A stretch of DNA of 64,000 bases from CAVZVW01 sp963778845 (GTDB taxonomy: Bacteria > Actinomycetota > Actinomycetes > Actinomycetales > Kineosporiaceae), in assembly GCA_963778845.1 (NCBI GenBank), contig CAVZVW010000005.1:419204-483203 (forward strand), given 5' to 3'. A program made the translations under genes and the position numbers. Shown here piece by piece: positions 8,887-16,511 of this stretch. Within the stretch, counting starts at the first letter, position 1; the number at the start of each line of letters is the position of its first letter. Below the pieces are notes generated by a model. That model did no database searches. It was not told the origin of the DNA and saw nothing but the letters and a program-made list of their open reading frames with translations.

Positions 8887-10557
8887 ATGGCGCTGGACGA
8901 CGGTGTGGGTCGCACTGAGGGTCACGGGGGTCACCAGGCGGTCGCGGTGGCCCGGGCGCACGGCGTGCGGGCGATGTTCACCCTCTCGGGTGCCCACGTC
9001 TTCCCGATGTACGACGGGGCGGTCAAGAGCCAGCCCCCGATGCCGCTGGTCGACGTCCGGCACGAGCAGACGGCGGTGTTCGCTGCCGAGGGAACGGCGA
9101 AGCTCACCCGCACCCCGGGCCTGGCCGTCCTGACCGCGGGCCCCGGCGTCACCAACGGGGTCAGCGCCATCACCACGGCGCACTTCAACGGATCTCCGTT
9201 GCTCGTCGTCGGTGGCCGCGCCCCCGCCGCACGCTGGGGGACCGGCAGCCTGCAGGAGCTGGACCACCCCCCGATCCTGGCTCCGGTCACCAAGCACGCC
9301 GGCACGATCGCGGGCACCGCGGCGATCGCCGAGGAGGTGGACGCCGCCCTGCGCCTGGCTGTCAGCCCGCACCGCGGGCCTGTCTTCCTCGACGTGGCGA
9401 TGGACCACCTCTTCGGCGGGGCGGAGCTCCGACTGGCCGAGGCTCCGGTCCGGGTGCGTGTGGAGCCCGACCCCGACGCGCTGGACGCCGCCGCCGACGT
9501 CCTCGCGCACGCCCGACGTCCGGTGCTCGTGCTGGGCTCCGACGTCTGGGCCGATGGCGCCGAGGCCGCGGCGCTGCAGCTGGCCGAGGAGCTGGGCCTG
9601 CCCGTCGTCACCAACGGCATGGGCCGCGGGATCCTGCCTCCGGCGCACCCGCTGCTGGTCAGCCGGGCGCGCTCGGCGGCGTTCGGACGCGCCGACCTTG
9701 TCGTGGTGGCGGGCACGCCGCTGGACTTCCGGCTCGGGTACGGCCGCTTCGGCGGGAAGCACGGGTCGCCCACCGCCGCGGTGGTGCACCTCGCCGACGA
9801 CGCCGGCCAGCTGGCGACGCACATCCGGCTCGCGGCCGGCGTCGCCGGCGACCTGACCGCCGTGCTCGACGGCCTTCGTGCCCGAGTGGCCCGGCGGGGG
9901 CCGCACCCGGAGGTGGCCGCCTGGGCAGCCGACCTGCGCGCCGCCCACGGGGGGGCCGTCGCCGCCGACGCAGCCGACTTGGCGAGCGAGGCCGACCCGA
10001 TCCACCCCGGGCGCATCTATGGCGACCTCAACCGCGTGCTCGCCGACGACGCGGTCGTCATCGGCGACGGCGGCGACTTCGTCTCCTTCGCGGGTCGGTA
10101 CGTCGAACCAGCTGCGCCCGGCGGCTGGCTCGACCCTGGCCCGTTCGGGTGCCTCGGTACGGGTCTCGGCTACGCGATCGCCGCCCGCCTCGCACGCCCG
10201 GCCTCCCAGGTGGTGCTGATGCTGGGGGACGGCGCCGCCGGACTGTCCCTCATGGATGTCGACACCCTGGTCCGCCACCGGCTGCCGGTCGTGATCGTGG
10301 TCGGCAACAACTCGATGTGGGGCCTGGAGAAGTTCCCCATGCAGATGCTGTACGGCTACGACGTCGCGGCGGAGCTTGCACCACACACGCGCTACGACGA
10401 GGTCGTGCGGGCCCTCGGCGGCGGGGGCGAGCTCGTGCGCTCGCCGGCCGAGATCGGCCCGGCCCTGCGCCGAGCCTTCGATGCGGGCGTCCCCTACTGC
10501 GTCAACGTCCTCACCGACCCCACGGTCGCCTACCCCCGCTCGACGACAGGGATATGA
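8887..10557 (+). CDS. Acetolactate synthase-like ThDP-dependent enzyme
   Basis: A 556-residue protein with the three domains of the acetohydroxyacid synthase family. The N-terminal pyrimidine-binding domain includes VDVRHEQTAVFAAEGTAKLTRTPG, with the catalytic glutamate in HEQTA. The middle domain includes RPVLVLGSDVWADGA. The C-terminal domain has the ThDP-magnesium motif MLGDGAAGLSLMDVDTL ending VVIVVGNN. No regulatory ilvN-type subunit gene lies next to it, and the protein is somewhat divergent from biosynthetic IlvB, so a catabolic acetolactate, glyoxylate carboligase-like or oxalyl-CoA decarboxylase-like role is possible. It is divergent from the SulP gene and may share a control region with it. 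The substrate is uncertain. Confidence 0.82.
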   Translation: MALDDGVGRTEGHGGHQAVAVARAHGVRAMFTLSGAHVFPMYDGAVKSQPPMPLVDVRHEQTAVFAAEGTAKLTRTPGLAVLTAGPGVTNGVSAITTAHFNGSPLLVVGGRAPAARWGTGSLQELDHPPILAPVTKHAGTIAGTAAIAEEVDAALRLAVSPHRGPVFLDVAMDHLFGGAELRLAEAPVRVRVEPDPDALDAAADVLAHARRPVLVLGSDVWADGAEAAALQLAEELGLPVVTNGMGRGILPPAHPLLVSRARSAAFGRADLVVVAGTPLDFRLGYGRFGGKHGSPTAAVVHLADDAGQLATHIRLAAGVAGDLTAVLDGLRARVARRGPHPEVAAWAADLRAAHGGAVAADAADLASEADPIHPGRIYGDLNRVLADDAVVIGDGGDFVSFAGRYVEPAAPGGWLDPGPFGCLGTGLGYAIAARLARPASQVVLMLGDGAAGLSLMDVDTLVRHRLPVVIVVGNNSMWGLEKFPMQMLYGYDVAAELAPHTRYDEVVRALGGGGELVRSPAEIGPALRRAFDAGVPYCVNVLTDPTVAYPRSTTGI

Positions 10558-10629
10558 GCCGCGCCACAGATGGCTTCGGACGGGCTAATCCGAAGGGCAC
10601 TTCGGGTCATCCGGTTGTAGGATGAATGC

Positions 10630-10743
10630 ATGGAACTCCTCGTCGTCCTCAGCCTGCTCCTGGTCATATCTGCCACGTCACCGTTCTTCGGGCGCGACAC
10701 CCGCACCGCCGAGGTCCGGCGCGGATACCGGCCCCTGCACTGA
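10630..10743 (+). CDS. Membrane microprotein, 37 aa (twin of 11849-11992)
   Basis: The ATG at 10630 opens a 37-residue frame, MELLVVLSLLLVISATSPFF then GRDTRTAEVRRGYRPLH. It consists of one hydrophobic helix of about 18 residues followed by a short basic tail, so it should sit in the membrane with the tail inside. A TAGGAT-like -10 lies immediately upstream (about 10617-10622). The second microprotein at 11849 has the same plan (hydrophobic start, then FxxxxxxGxDxR), which argues that both are real genes and related. The function is unknown. It lies 72 bases after the ThDP enzyme gene and converges on the GlxA-type regulator gene. Confidence 0.6.
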   Translation: MELLVVLSLLLVISATSPFFGRDTRTAEVRRGYRPLH

Positions 10744-10776
10744 CCGACCAGCAGAGCTGACCCGTCAGACGTCGCC

Positions 10777-11754
10777 TCAGCCGGCCGCCGCCCGCGGCTC
10801 CCGGCCGCAGAACATGCGGCGGTAGGTCGTGGGCGACGTCCCGCGTAACCGCATGAAGTGGTGGCGCAGCATCGTGGCCGAGCCGAAACCGCTGCGGCGG
10901 GCCACCTCCTCCATCGAGGCGTCGCTCGACTCCAGCAGCCGCTCGGCCAGCGCTACGCGCTGCGCCAGGAGCCAGTGGTGCGGCGTCGTCCCGGTCTCGT
11001 CCCTGAACCGCCTGGCGAAGGTGCGGACCGACATCGACGCGTGGTCGGCCATGCACTCCACGGTCACGTCGTCGTCGAGGCGTTCGACCACCCAGTCCAT
11101 CACGGGCGCGAGCGTCGGCGCCTCGGCAGGCCGCACCGGCGTCTCGATGTACTGGGCCTGACCCCCGTCGCGATGCGGCGGCACCACCATGCGGCGCGCG
11201 ATGCCGTTGGCGGCCTGCACACCGTGCGAGTGCCGCACGAGGTGCAGGCAGAGGTCGACACCCGCCGCCGTGCCGGCGCTCGTGGCGATCGGGCCGTCCA
11301 CGACGTAGAGCACGTCCGGCACCAGCTCGATCGACGGGAACTCCGTGCGGAACTGCGCCGTGTGGAACCAGTGGGTCGTGGCTCGCCGGCCCTCCAGCAG
11401 GCCGGCCCGCGCGAGCACGAACGCACCCGAGCACATCGAGGCGATCGTGGCACCGCGGTCCACCGCCCGGCGCAGCAGGCCCACCAGCTCGGGCCCGGGT
11501 TCGTAGTCCGAGGCCAAGGGCGGAACCAAGATCAAGTCGGCCGCCTCCAACGGTTCCAGGTCGTAGTCGGGCAGGATCGAGAAGCCGCTGGTGGTGCGCA
11601 GCGGCCCGGGCCGCACCCCGCAGACGGCGAAGTCGAAGCTCGGTAGCCCGTCCGACGACCGGTCGATGCCGAAGACCTCGCAGCCGATCGCCATCTCGAA
11701 CGCGGACACGCCGTGGTCGAGGACCTCAGCGACGGTGCGGATGGGAGTGGTCAT
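10777..11754 (-). CDS. GlxA-family transcriptional regulator (DJ-1/PfpI domain plus AraC HTH)
   Basis: About 325 residues. The N-terminal half is a DJ-1/PfpI glutamine-amidotransferase-like domain: DYDLEPLEAADLILVPP, then MCSGAFVLARAGLLEGRRATTHW with the nucleophile-elbow cysteine, then VLYVVDGPIATSAGTAAGVDLCLHLV. The C-terminal half is an AraC-type double helix-turn-helix (MSVRTFARRFRDETGTTPHHWL and VARRSGFGSATMLRHHF). Such proteins activate nearby catabolic or stress genes. The start MTTPIRTV at 11754 is preferred, though the frame is open 5 codons further to 11769. It is divergent from a 47-aa membrane microprotein gene 94 bases away and convergent with a second one, so these are candidate targets. 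Confidence 0.9.
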   Translation of the reverse strand: MTTPIRTVAEVLDHGVSAFEMAIGCEVFGIDRSSDGLPSFDFAVCGVRPGPLRTTSGFSILPDYDLEPLEAADLILVPPLASDYEPGPELVGLLRRAVDRGATIASMCSGAFVLARAGLLEGRRATTHWFHTAQFRTEFPSIELVPDVLYVVDGPIATSAGTAAGVDLCLHLVRHSHGVQAANGIARRMVVPPHRDGGQAQYIETPVRPAEAPTLAPVMDWVVERLDDDVTVECMADHASMSVRTFARRFRDETGTTPHHWLLAQRVALAERLLESSDASMEEVARRSGFGSATMLRHHFMRLRGTSPTTYRRMFCGREPRAAAG

Positions 11755-11848
11755 GACCAGAGTGTGCACCCGACCATGGCGGTATGTCTACGAAAGGTGA
11801 CGTTCCTGCCACTGGTGGCTGGATATAGATGGTCGCAGACTTATCGAC

Positions 11849-11992
11849 ATGAGCATCCTCGTGATCCTGGCCCTCGTGGCCCTCGCGTTCATCTCGACAC
11901 GACTCGGTGTCGACAACCGCGGAGTGAACGACCACCGCTGGGACGGCGGCCTGCCTCCGGCCGACGCCAGCCTGCCTACCCGACTCGCCTGA
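11849..11992 (+). CDS. Membrane microprotein, 47 aa (twin of 10630-10743)
   Basis: The ATG at 11849 opens MSILVILALVALAFISTRLG, then VDNRGVNDHRWDGGLPPADA and a short tail. It has a single N-terminal hydrophobic helix and an acidic, proline-containing cytoplasmic tail. A TATAGAT -10-like element lies at 11824-11830, and the 5' leader is very short. The first 24 residues align without gaps to the 37-aa protein at 10630 apart from one residue (hydrophobic block, then FG or LG, x, D, x, R). It is too short for standard gene callers but has promoter, start and a relative nearby. It is divergent from the GlxA-type regulator, a likely controller. The function is unknown. Confidence 0.6.
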   Translation: MSILVILALVALAFISTRLGVDNRGVNDHRWDGGLPPADASLPTRLA

Positions 11993-12000
11993 GGCTGGTC

Positions 12001-12408
12001 TCAGGCCAGCGGCGTGCGAGCCGCGAACCTGTCCCGGTCGACGACGACACGTGTCACCTCGGCAGTGGCCACCGTCCGCCCCCGGCGGTCGGTGGCCACG
12101 ACGCCGAAGCGCAGCAGCCGTCCGTCGCGGTGCTCGCGCACGGCGTGCACCTCCACCCTCCCGCCCACGGGGGTGGCGACCAGGTGCTCGAGCCTGACGC
12201 GCGTCCCGACGCTCGTCTGCCCGGGTCCCACAGCGGAGGCGGCGGCGGCGCACGTCGCCGCCTCGCACCAGGCGAGCAGCCGAGGCGTCGCCAGCACGTC
12301 CACGTCACCGCTTCCGAGCGCCACAGCCGTGTCTGCGGGGGTGACGTCGAAGGCCAGCCGCGCGTCGCCCGCAGGCTCGTCCCCCACCACGGCTCCCGGC
12401 TCGTCCAC
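12001..12408 (-). CDS. Hotdog-fold thioesterase (FlK-like)
   Basis: A 135-residue protein. The segment ATPRLLAWCEAATCAAAASA followed by GQTSVGTRVRLEHLVATPVG matches the fluoroacetyl-CoA thioesterase (FlK)-type hotdog family, where the T-S-V-G and H-L-A-A-T-P-V-G stretches line the CoA thioester pocket. A central long helix and five strands fit the rest. Most relatives are general acyl-CoA thioesterases, not fluoroacetate-resistance enzymes, so the substrate is unknown. It stands alone between the membrane microprotein gene (its stop is 8 bases from that gene's stop, convergent) and the PilT-like gene. Confidence 0.8.
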   Translation of the reverse strand: MDEPGAVVGDEPAGDARLAFDVTPADTAVALGSGDVDVLATPRLLAWCEAATCAAAASAVGPGQTSVGTRVRLEHLVATPVGGRVEVHAVREHRDGRLLRFGVVATDRRGRTVATAEVTRVVVDRDRFAARTPLA

Positions 12409-12449
12409 CCGGTCACTCTAGGTCGGGCGGCTGTGCCTCGCCGAACCGG

Positions 12450-13535
12450 TCAGACGACGACCCCGAGTCGCCTCAGCTCCACCGTCAGGTCGTGGGGGTT
12501 CGTGGACGCGGTCATCGCGTCGGCGGTCGTCACCACCTTGTCGCGGACCAGGGCCACGAGGTGCTGGTCGAAGGTCTGCATGCCGTAGTACGCGCCCTCC
12601 TTGACCAGCTCGGGGATGGTCGCGGTCTTGTTCGGGTCCACGATCGCGTCGAAGACCCGGCCCGTCATCACACACACCTCGACCGCGACACAGCGACCGA
12701 GTCCGTCAGCGCGCGCGACCAGACGCTGGCAGACGACCCCGCGCAGCGCGCCGGCCAGCGAGAGGCGCACCTGCTTCTGCTCGTGGGGCGGGAAGAAGTC
12801 GATGATGCGCGCGACGGTCTCCGCGGCGTCCGTCGTGTGCAGGGTCGACATGACGAAGTGCCCGGTCTCGGCGGCGGTGATCGCCGCCCGTACCGTCTCC
12901 TGGTCGCGCATCTCCCCCACCAGGATCACGTCGGGGTCCTGCCTCATGGCCGCCCGCAGCGCGACCCCGAAGTCGCCGGTGTCCAGCCGCACCTCGCGCT
13001 GGTTGATCATCGCAAGCCGGTCCTGGTGCAGGATCTCGACGGGGTCCTCGATCGTGATCACGTGGACCTCGCGCTGGTTGTTGATGACGTTCACCATCCC
13101 GGCCAGCGTCGTCGTCTTCCCGGACCCGGTAGGGCCGGTGACGAGCACCAGCCCGCGAGGCTCCAGGGCCAGGGTGCTGACCACCGAGGGCAGGCCGAGC
13201 TCCTCCAGCGGGACGGCGCTCGGGGCGACTCGCCGAAACACCAGCCCGGTCAACCCCAGCGCCTGGAACAGGTTCACCCGGAAGCGCCCGACGCCGGGCA
13301 GTGAGTAGGCGAAGTCCGCCTCATGGGTGCGCTCGAACTGCTCGACGAGGTCGGGGCGCAGCACCTCCCGCGCCATGGCCTCGGTGTCCTCGGCGGTCAG
13401 GTCACGGGCCTGGAGCTTGCGCAGGCGGCCGTCGATGCGCACCCGCGGCGCCGAGCCGACCTTGCAGTGCAGGTCGGACCCGAACAGCTCGGCCAACGCC
13501 GTGAGGAAGGGAACGACGGACGTCGGGTCGCTCAC
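12450..13535 (-). CDS. PilT-like type IV pilus retraction ATPase
   Basis: About 361 residues from the GTG at 13535 (VSDPTSVVPFLTAL); the frame stays open to 13604. The secretion-ATPase motifs are all present: Walker A GPTGSGKTTT, the Asp box ITIEDPVEILH, Walker B PDVILVGEMRD, the His box MSTLHTTDAAETVARIID, and the PilT-type AIRAAL-equivalent region GALRGVVCQRLV. PilT hexamers depolymerise pilin filaments at the inner membrane. No pilB, pilC, pilin or prepilin peptidase gene lies nearby, so the partners must be elsewhere or the protein serves another secretion or DNA-uptake system. Confidence 0.9.
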   Translation of the reverse strand: MSDPTSVVPFLTALAELFGSDLHCKVGSAPRVRIDGRLRKLQARDLTAEDTEAMAREVLRPDLVEQFERTHEADFAYSLPGVGRFRVNLFQALGLTGLVFRRVAPSAVPLEELGLPSVVSTLALEPRGLVLVTGPTGSGKTTTLAGMVNVINNQREVHVITIEDPVEILHQDRLAMINQREVRLDTGDFGVALRAAMRQDPDVILVGEMRDQETVRAAITAAETGHFVMSTLHTTDAAETVARIIDFFPPHEQKQVRLSLAGALRGVVCQRLVARADGLGRCVAVEVCVMTGRVFDAIVDPNKTATIPELVKEGAYYGMQTFDQHLVALVRDKVVTTADAMTASTNPHDLTVELRRLGVVV

Positions 13536-13671
13536 CCGATGTCCATCGGCGCCCGTCGGGCCCACCTTGAGGACCGCAGGCCCGCAGACCCCGTGCCTGC
13601 ACACTGTGCGAGCATGGGGACCCGTCCACGACGAACGCCGTGGTCACGAGGTACGCCCGAGGAGACACCGC

Positions 13672-13746
13672 ATGAGCCGCAAGGCCCGTAAGCGCCGCGC
13701 CCGCAAGACCAGCAAGGCCAACCACGGGCGACGCCCCAACAGCTGA
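13672..13746 (+). CDS. Ribosomal protein bL37
   Basis: The ATG at 13672 opens a 24-residue, very basic frame, MSRKARKRRARKTSKANHGR then RPNS. It matches the actinobacterial micro-ribosomal protein bL37 first seen in mycobacterial 70S structures (lysine and arginine-rich start, then SKANHGxRPN). It is preceded by GAGGAGA about 9 bases upstream, a good ribosome binding site. It binds the 50S subunit. Its position beside rsrA-sigR is, from memory, common in actinobacteria. Standard gene finders often miss it because of its size. Confidence 0.9.
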   Translation: MSRKARKRRARKTSKANHGRRPNS

Positions 13747-13756
13747 GCGGCGTGGC

Positions 13757-14020
13757 TCAGCCCAGCTGCACGCGCACCTGGGCGATCTTCACCATGATCC
13801 GTTGGCGTAGCTCCTCAGGAGCATGCTCGCAGCCGCAGCTGCGCCGTACCAGCGCCTTCAGCGCGACGTCGAGGTCGTACTCGGTCAGGCAGGGCGCGCA
13901 CTCCTCGAGGTGCTCGCGGATGCGGTCGACGTCGTGATGGGTCATCTCACCGTCGAGGAACTCATAGACCCGGTCAAGCACCTCGCGACAGTCGGTGTCG
14001 TGCGGGTTTCCGCAGCTCAC
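13757..14020 (-). CDS. rsrA: Mycothiol-system anti-sigma factor RsrA
   Basis: An 87-residue zinc anti-sigma factor. The ligands of the redox switch are visible: Cys in MSCGNPH and DCREVL, then the ZAS core H-L-E-E-C-A-P-C, and the C-terminal RRSCGCEHAPEELR. On disulfide stress the cysteines oxidise, zinc is lost and SigR is released. It overlaps the sigR stop by four bases (ATGA), so it is translationally coupled and made in step with its partner. Its stop lies 10 bases from the convergent bL37 gene. Confidence 0.95.
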   Translation of the reverse strand: MSCGNPHDTDCREVLDRVYEFLDGEMTHHDVDRIREHLEECAPCLTEYDLDVALKALVRRSCGCEHAPEELRQRIMVKIAQVRVQLG

Positions 14021-14652
14021 GGCGCGCCTCCCTCGCCGGCCGTCCCGGCCGTCCCGGCCGCGACCATGCCGCGCTCCCGGGCGTAGTCCTCCAGCAGCGC
14101 CCGCAGCTGGCGGCGCCCGCGGTGCAGCCGCGACATCACCGTCCCGATCGGCGTGCCCATGATCTCGGCGATCTCACGGTAGGCGAAGCCCTCGACGTCG
14201 GCGAGGTAGACCGCTATGCGGAACTCCTCGGGGATCTGCTGGAGGGCCTCCTTGACGTCGGAGTCCGGCAGGTGGTCCAGCGCCTCCGCCTCCGCCGAGC
14301 GCAGCCCCGCCGACGTGTGCGACTCGGCACGGGCGATCTGCCAGTCCTCGATGTCCTCCGCCTGCGACTGCTGCGGCTCGCGCTGCCGCTTGCGGTAGGA
14401 GTTGATATAGGCGTTGGTGAGGATGCGGTACAACCAGGCCTTGAGGTTCGTCCCCGGCTCGTACTGGTGGAACGACCCGAAGGCCTTGGTGAACGTCTCC
14501 TGCACGAGGTCCTCAGCGTCGGAGGGGTTGCGCGTCATCCGCAAGGCGGCCGAGTACAGCTGGTCGAGGTACTGCAGGGCATCGCGCTCGAAGCGCAATG
14601 CCCTTTCCTCCGGGGTCTCGGTCGCCGGCGCGCGACCCGTGTCCTCACTCAT
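14017..14652 (-). CDS. sigR: RNA polymerase ECF sigma factor SigR (thiol-oxidative stress)
   Basis: 211 residues from ATG 14652 (MSEDTGRAPATETPEERAL). Sigma region 2 is ALQYLDQLYSAALRMTRNP with DAEDLVQETFTKAF and LKAWLYRILTNAYINSYRKRQ. Region 4 is QIPEEFRIAVYLADVEGFAY followed by EIAEIMGTPIGTVMSRLHRGR. SigR directs thioredoxin, mycothiol and proteostasis genes during disulfide stress and is held by RsrA. The same frame is open 36 codons further to GTG 14760, downstream of a SigR-type promoter, so a longer stress-induced isoform like sigma-R-prime of Streptomyces is plausible. The gene is coupled to rsrA by ATGA. Confidence 0.95.
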   Translation of the reverse strand: MSEDTGRAPATETPEERALRFERDALQYLDQLYSAALRMTRNPSDAEDLVQETFTKAFGSFHQYEPGTNLKAWLYRILTNAYINSYRKRQREPQQSQAEDIEDWQIARAESHTSAGLRSAEAEALDHLPDSDVKEALQQIPEEFRIAVYLADVEGFAYREIAEIMGTPIGTVMSRLHRGRRQLRALLEDYARERGMVAAGTAGTAGEGGAP

Positions 14653-14820
14653 CGGTGTCAAGGGTATCGGCCGGGCAACCCGGCCACTCGCCCAGGACGT
14701 GGCGCCCGCCTGACCTGTGGGCGGCGCGTGCGGCCCGTCATCCCTTGCCGAGACCAGCACCGACCAGCTCCTCAGCCTCGTTGCGGCCCTGCTTGCGTGC
14801 GAGGGCCTTCGTTGTGCCCG

Positions 14821-14846
14821 AACACGCCGCGAACCTCCGGCATTCC
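14821..14846 (-). promoter_or_regulatory. SigR-type promoter (GGAAT-N18-GTT) in front of sigR
   Basis: On the minus strand GGAAT (14846-14842) is followed by exactly 18 bases and then GTT (14823-14821). This equals the Streptomyces SigR consensus GGAAT-N18/19-GTT. It lies in the gap between the upstream hydrolase stop (14869) and the sigR starts, about 60 bases before GTG 14760. It should give positive autoregulation of sigR-rsrA under thiol stress. Confidence 0.8.
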
Positions 14847-14868
14847 GGCTGCTGCCCGCCGGTGGAGA

Positions 14869-15591
14869 TCACGGCGAGCCGTCGATGCCCTCCGCCAGCC
14901 GCAGCCAGCCGGTGACAGCACCCACGACTGCCGGCAGGTCAGCGGCCAACGCATGGTCGCCACCGACCGCCGCCACGCTGACGTGCCCGAGCCCGAGTGC
15001 CGCGACCTCATCCGGGGACCCGAACGGGTCGCGGTGCCCTTGGACGACCAGAACAGGCACGCCGGCATCGGCGAGCTCAGGCCCCCGGCTGCGTTCGGGC
15101 CGGCCTGGTGGGTGCAGCGGGAAGGCCAGGCACACGACGGCCACCGCCCCGCACGCGCGCGCCGTCCGGCAGGCCACACGGGCGCCGGCGCTCCTGCCGC
15201 CGACGACCAGGGGGCCCGCCGCGGCCGGGGTCAGGGCCAGGGCCGCGGCCACCGCCGGCAGCCACGCGACGTCCAGCCGGGCAGGTGCCGGCGCGACCTT
15301 CCTACCCGCCACCCGCCACGGCTGCTCGACCAGCACGCAGCGCCAGCCCTGCTCGGTCGCGGCCGAGGCCACGGCCTGCAGGTCGCGAGCCTCCACTCCC
15401 CCGCCGGCGCCGTGGCCGAGCACGAGCGTCCCCACGGGGGCCGGCATGCCGACGGGTTCGACCACGTGCAGCACCGCGGACCCGAGGGGGGTCTCGACCG
15501 TCTGGCATCGGCTGGAAACGGCAGGCCGACCAGAAGAGGCGGGCCGACTTGAAGAGGCAGGCCGACTAGAAGAGGGGTTCATCGCGGCCAC
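14869..15591 (-). CDS. Alpha/beta-hydrolase family protein (KANL3/Tex30-like)
   Basis: A 240-residue frame. The hydrolase core is TLVLGHGAGGGVEARDLQA, then the nucleophile elbow VVGGRSAGARVACRTA, the acidic segment VPVLVVQGHRDPFGSPDEV and the His in VGGDHALAADLP. It resembles the dienelactone-hydrolase-like or Tex30/KANL3-like group of short hydrolases. The first 25 residues are an SSRPAS-type hexapeptide repeat encoded by a DNA tandem repeat, and they overlap the 3' end of the SRAP gene by 26 bases. The real start may be the later GTG near 15519 (VSSRCQTVETPLG). It is followed by the SigR promoter and sigR. The substrate is unknown. Confidence 0.82.
   Translation of the reverse strand: MAAMNPSSSRPASSSRPASSGRPAVSSRCQTVETPLGSAVLHVVEPVGMPAPVGTLVLGHGAGGGVEARDLQAVASAATEQGWRCVLVEQPWRVAGRKVAPAPARLDVAWLPAVAAALALTPAAAGPLVVGGRSAGARVACRTARACGAVAVVCLAFPLHPPGRPERSRGPELADAGVPVLVVQGHRDPFGSPDEVAALGLGHVSVAAVGGDHALAADLPAVVGAVTGWLRLAEGIDGSP
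15521..15574 (+). repeat. Three 18-bp tandem repeats at the hydrolase start
   Basis: Units GC(A/G)GGCCGAC-2nt-GAAGAG run at 15521-15538, 15539-15556 and 15557-15574. Read on the minus strand they encode the SSRPAS-like N-terminus of the hydrolase, and they reach into the 3' end of the SRAP gene. Copy number probably varies between strains. Confidence 0.75.
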
Positions 15592-16453
15592 CGATCAGCT
15601 CGCCCGTGGCCGGGTCCACCACTCCCCGCAGCTCCTCCACCGACAGCGCCTCGAGAAGCTCCGGCCCGTTGTTCGCGGAGGCGTTCACCCGCGTCGAGAC
15701 GGCCACGGCCTCGAAGCGCCCGGCGAGCGGGGGGACTAGCAGCGCCCGCACGGAGTCGGGGTCGCGCAGGCCGACGTCCAGCCAGTCCGTCCAGCGGTCA
15801 CGCGGGAGCACCAGGGGCATGCGGTCGTGGATCACGTCCAGGCCCGGCTCGGCGTCGACGGTCACGATCGCGTAGGTCGTGAGCCACGCACCCGGGTCGT
15901 CGTGGTCGCGCTCGGGGTCGCGCCAGAACTCGTAGACGCCGGCGAACGCGATCGACCCTCCGATGATCGGGCGGATGAAGAACGGCTGACGTCGCGGCCT
16001 GCCCTTGGCGTCGGTCTCCACGGGGCTCTTCTGCCACTCGTACCAGCCGTCGGCCGGCACCAGGCAACGACGGGCAACAGCCGCGCGCCGGAACGCGGGC
16101 TTGTCCAGCAGGCCGTCGGCCCTCGCGTTGATCATGCGGGCTGCCCCGCCTCGATCCTTGGACCACGACGGCACGAGCCCCCAGGTGAGCAGGCGCAGCC
16201 ACCGCACCGGCCGGCTGTCGTCCGGCTCGCCTGCCTCTCCCGCCTGCTGAACCGCATCGACCTCTTGGTCAGTGCCGCTGCGGATCCTCGGTGCGCGCTC
16301 CAGCACCACGGGGGCCGCCTTCGTCGGCGCCACGTTGTAGTCCGCCTCGGCCTGCGCCGGCGGCTCACCCGGCCCGTCGCCGTCTGTCTCCTCGACCTCG
16401 AACTCCTCCACGAGGTCCTCCGGGCGCCTGCTCGAGGCATACCGTCCGCACAC
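15566..16453 (-). CDS. SOS response-associated peptidase (SRAP/YedK/HMCES family)
   Basis: 295 residues from the GTG at 16453, which places the catalytic Cys at position 2 (V/M-C-G-R-Y-A), as the mechanism needs. Other active-site elements are YNVAPTKAAPVV (Asn), LVPADGWYEWQK (Glu) and LDVIHDRMPLVL (His). MINARADGLLDKPAFRRA is the DNA-binding loop. SRAP proteins form a thiazolidine crosslink with abasic sites in single-stranded DNA and so protect them at replication forks. An acidic insertion (EEFEVEETDGDGPGEPPAQAE, broken by P and G) near residue 15-40 is longer than in YedK. The earlier ATG codons in the open frame would bury Cys-2 and are rejected. Confidence 0.93.
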   Translation of the reverse strand: MCGRYASSRRPEDLVEEFEVEETDGDGPGEPPAQAEADYNVAPTKAAPVVLERAPRIRSGTDQEVDAVQQAGEAGEPDDSRPVRWLRLLTWGLVPSWSKDRGGAARMINARADGLLDKPAFRRAAVARRCLVPADGWYEWQKSPVETDAKGRPRRQPFFIRPIIGGSIAFAGVYEFWRDPERDHDDPGAWLTTYAIVTVDAEPGLDVIHDRMPLVLPRDRWTDWLDVGLRDPDSVRALLVPPLAGRFEAVAVSTRVNASANNGPELLEALSVEELRGVVDPATGELIGGRDEPLF

Positions 16454-16511
16454 CCGAGACAGCCTGCCACGCGACACCGACGCCCGGGCGGGCGTCGGGC
16501 AGGATGGCGCG

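Noticed and set aside
6970..10386. 1,138-codon minus-strand open frame spanning the SulP gene and the antisense of the ThDP enzyme
   Set aside because: Only 6970-8772 encodes a SulP protein; the rest is antisense to a well-supported enzyme and is Arg/Gly/Val-rich shadow coding.
8887..10557. Naming the ThDP enzyme ilvB
   Set aside because: No ilvN or ilvC neighbour and a divergent sequence; the substrate cannot be fixed.
12001..12408. Fluoroacetate resistance function for the FlK-like thioesterase
   Set aside because: The hotdog pattern is shared by many general thioesterases and no fluorometabolite genes are nearby.
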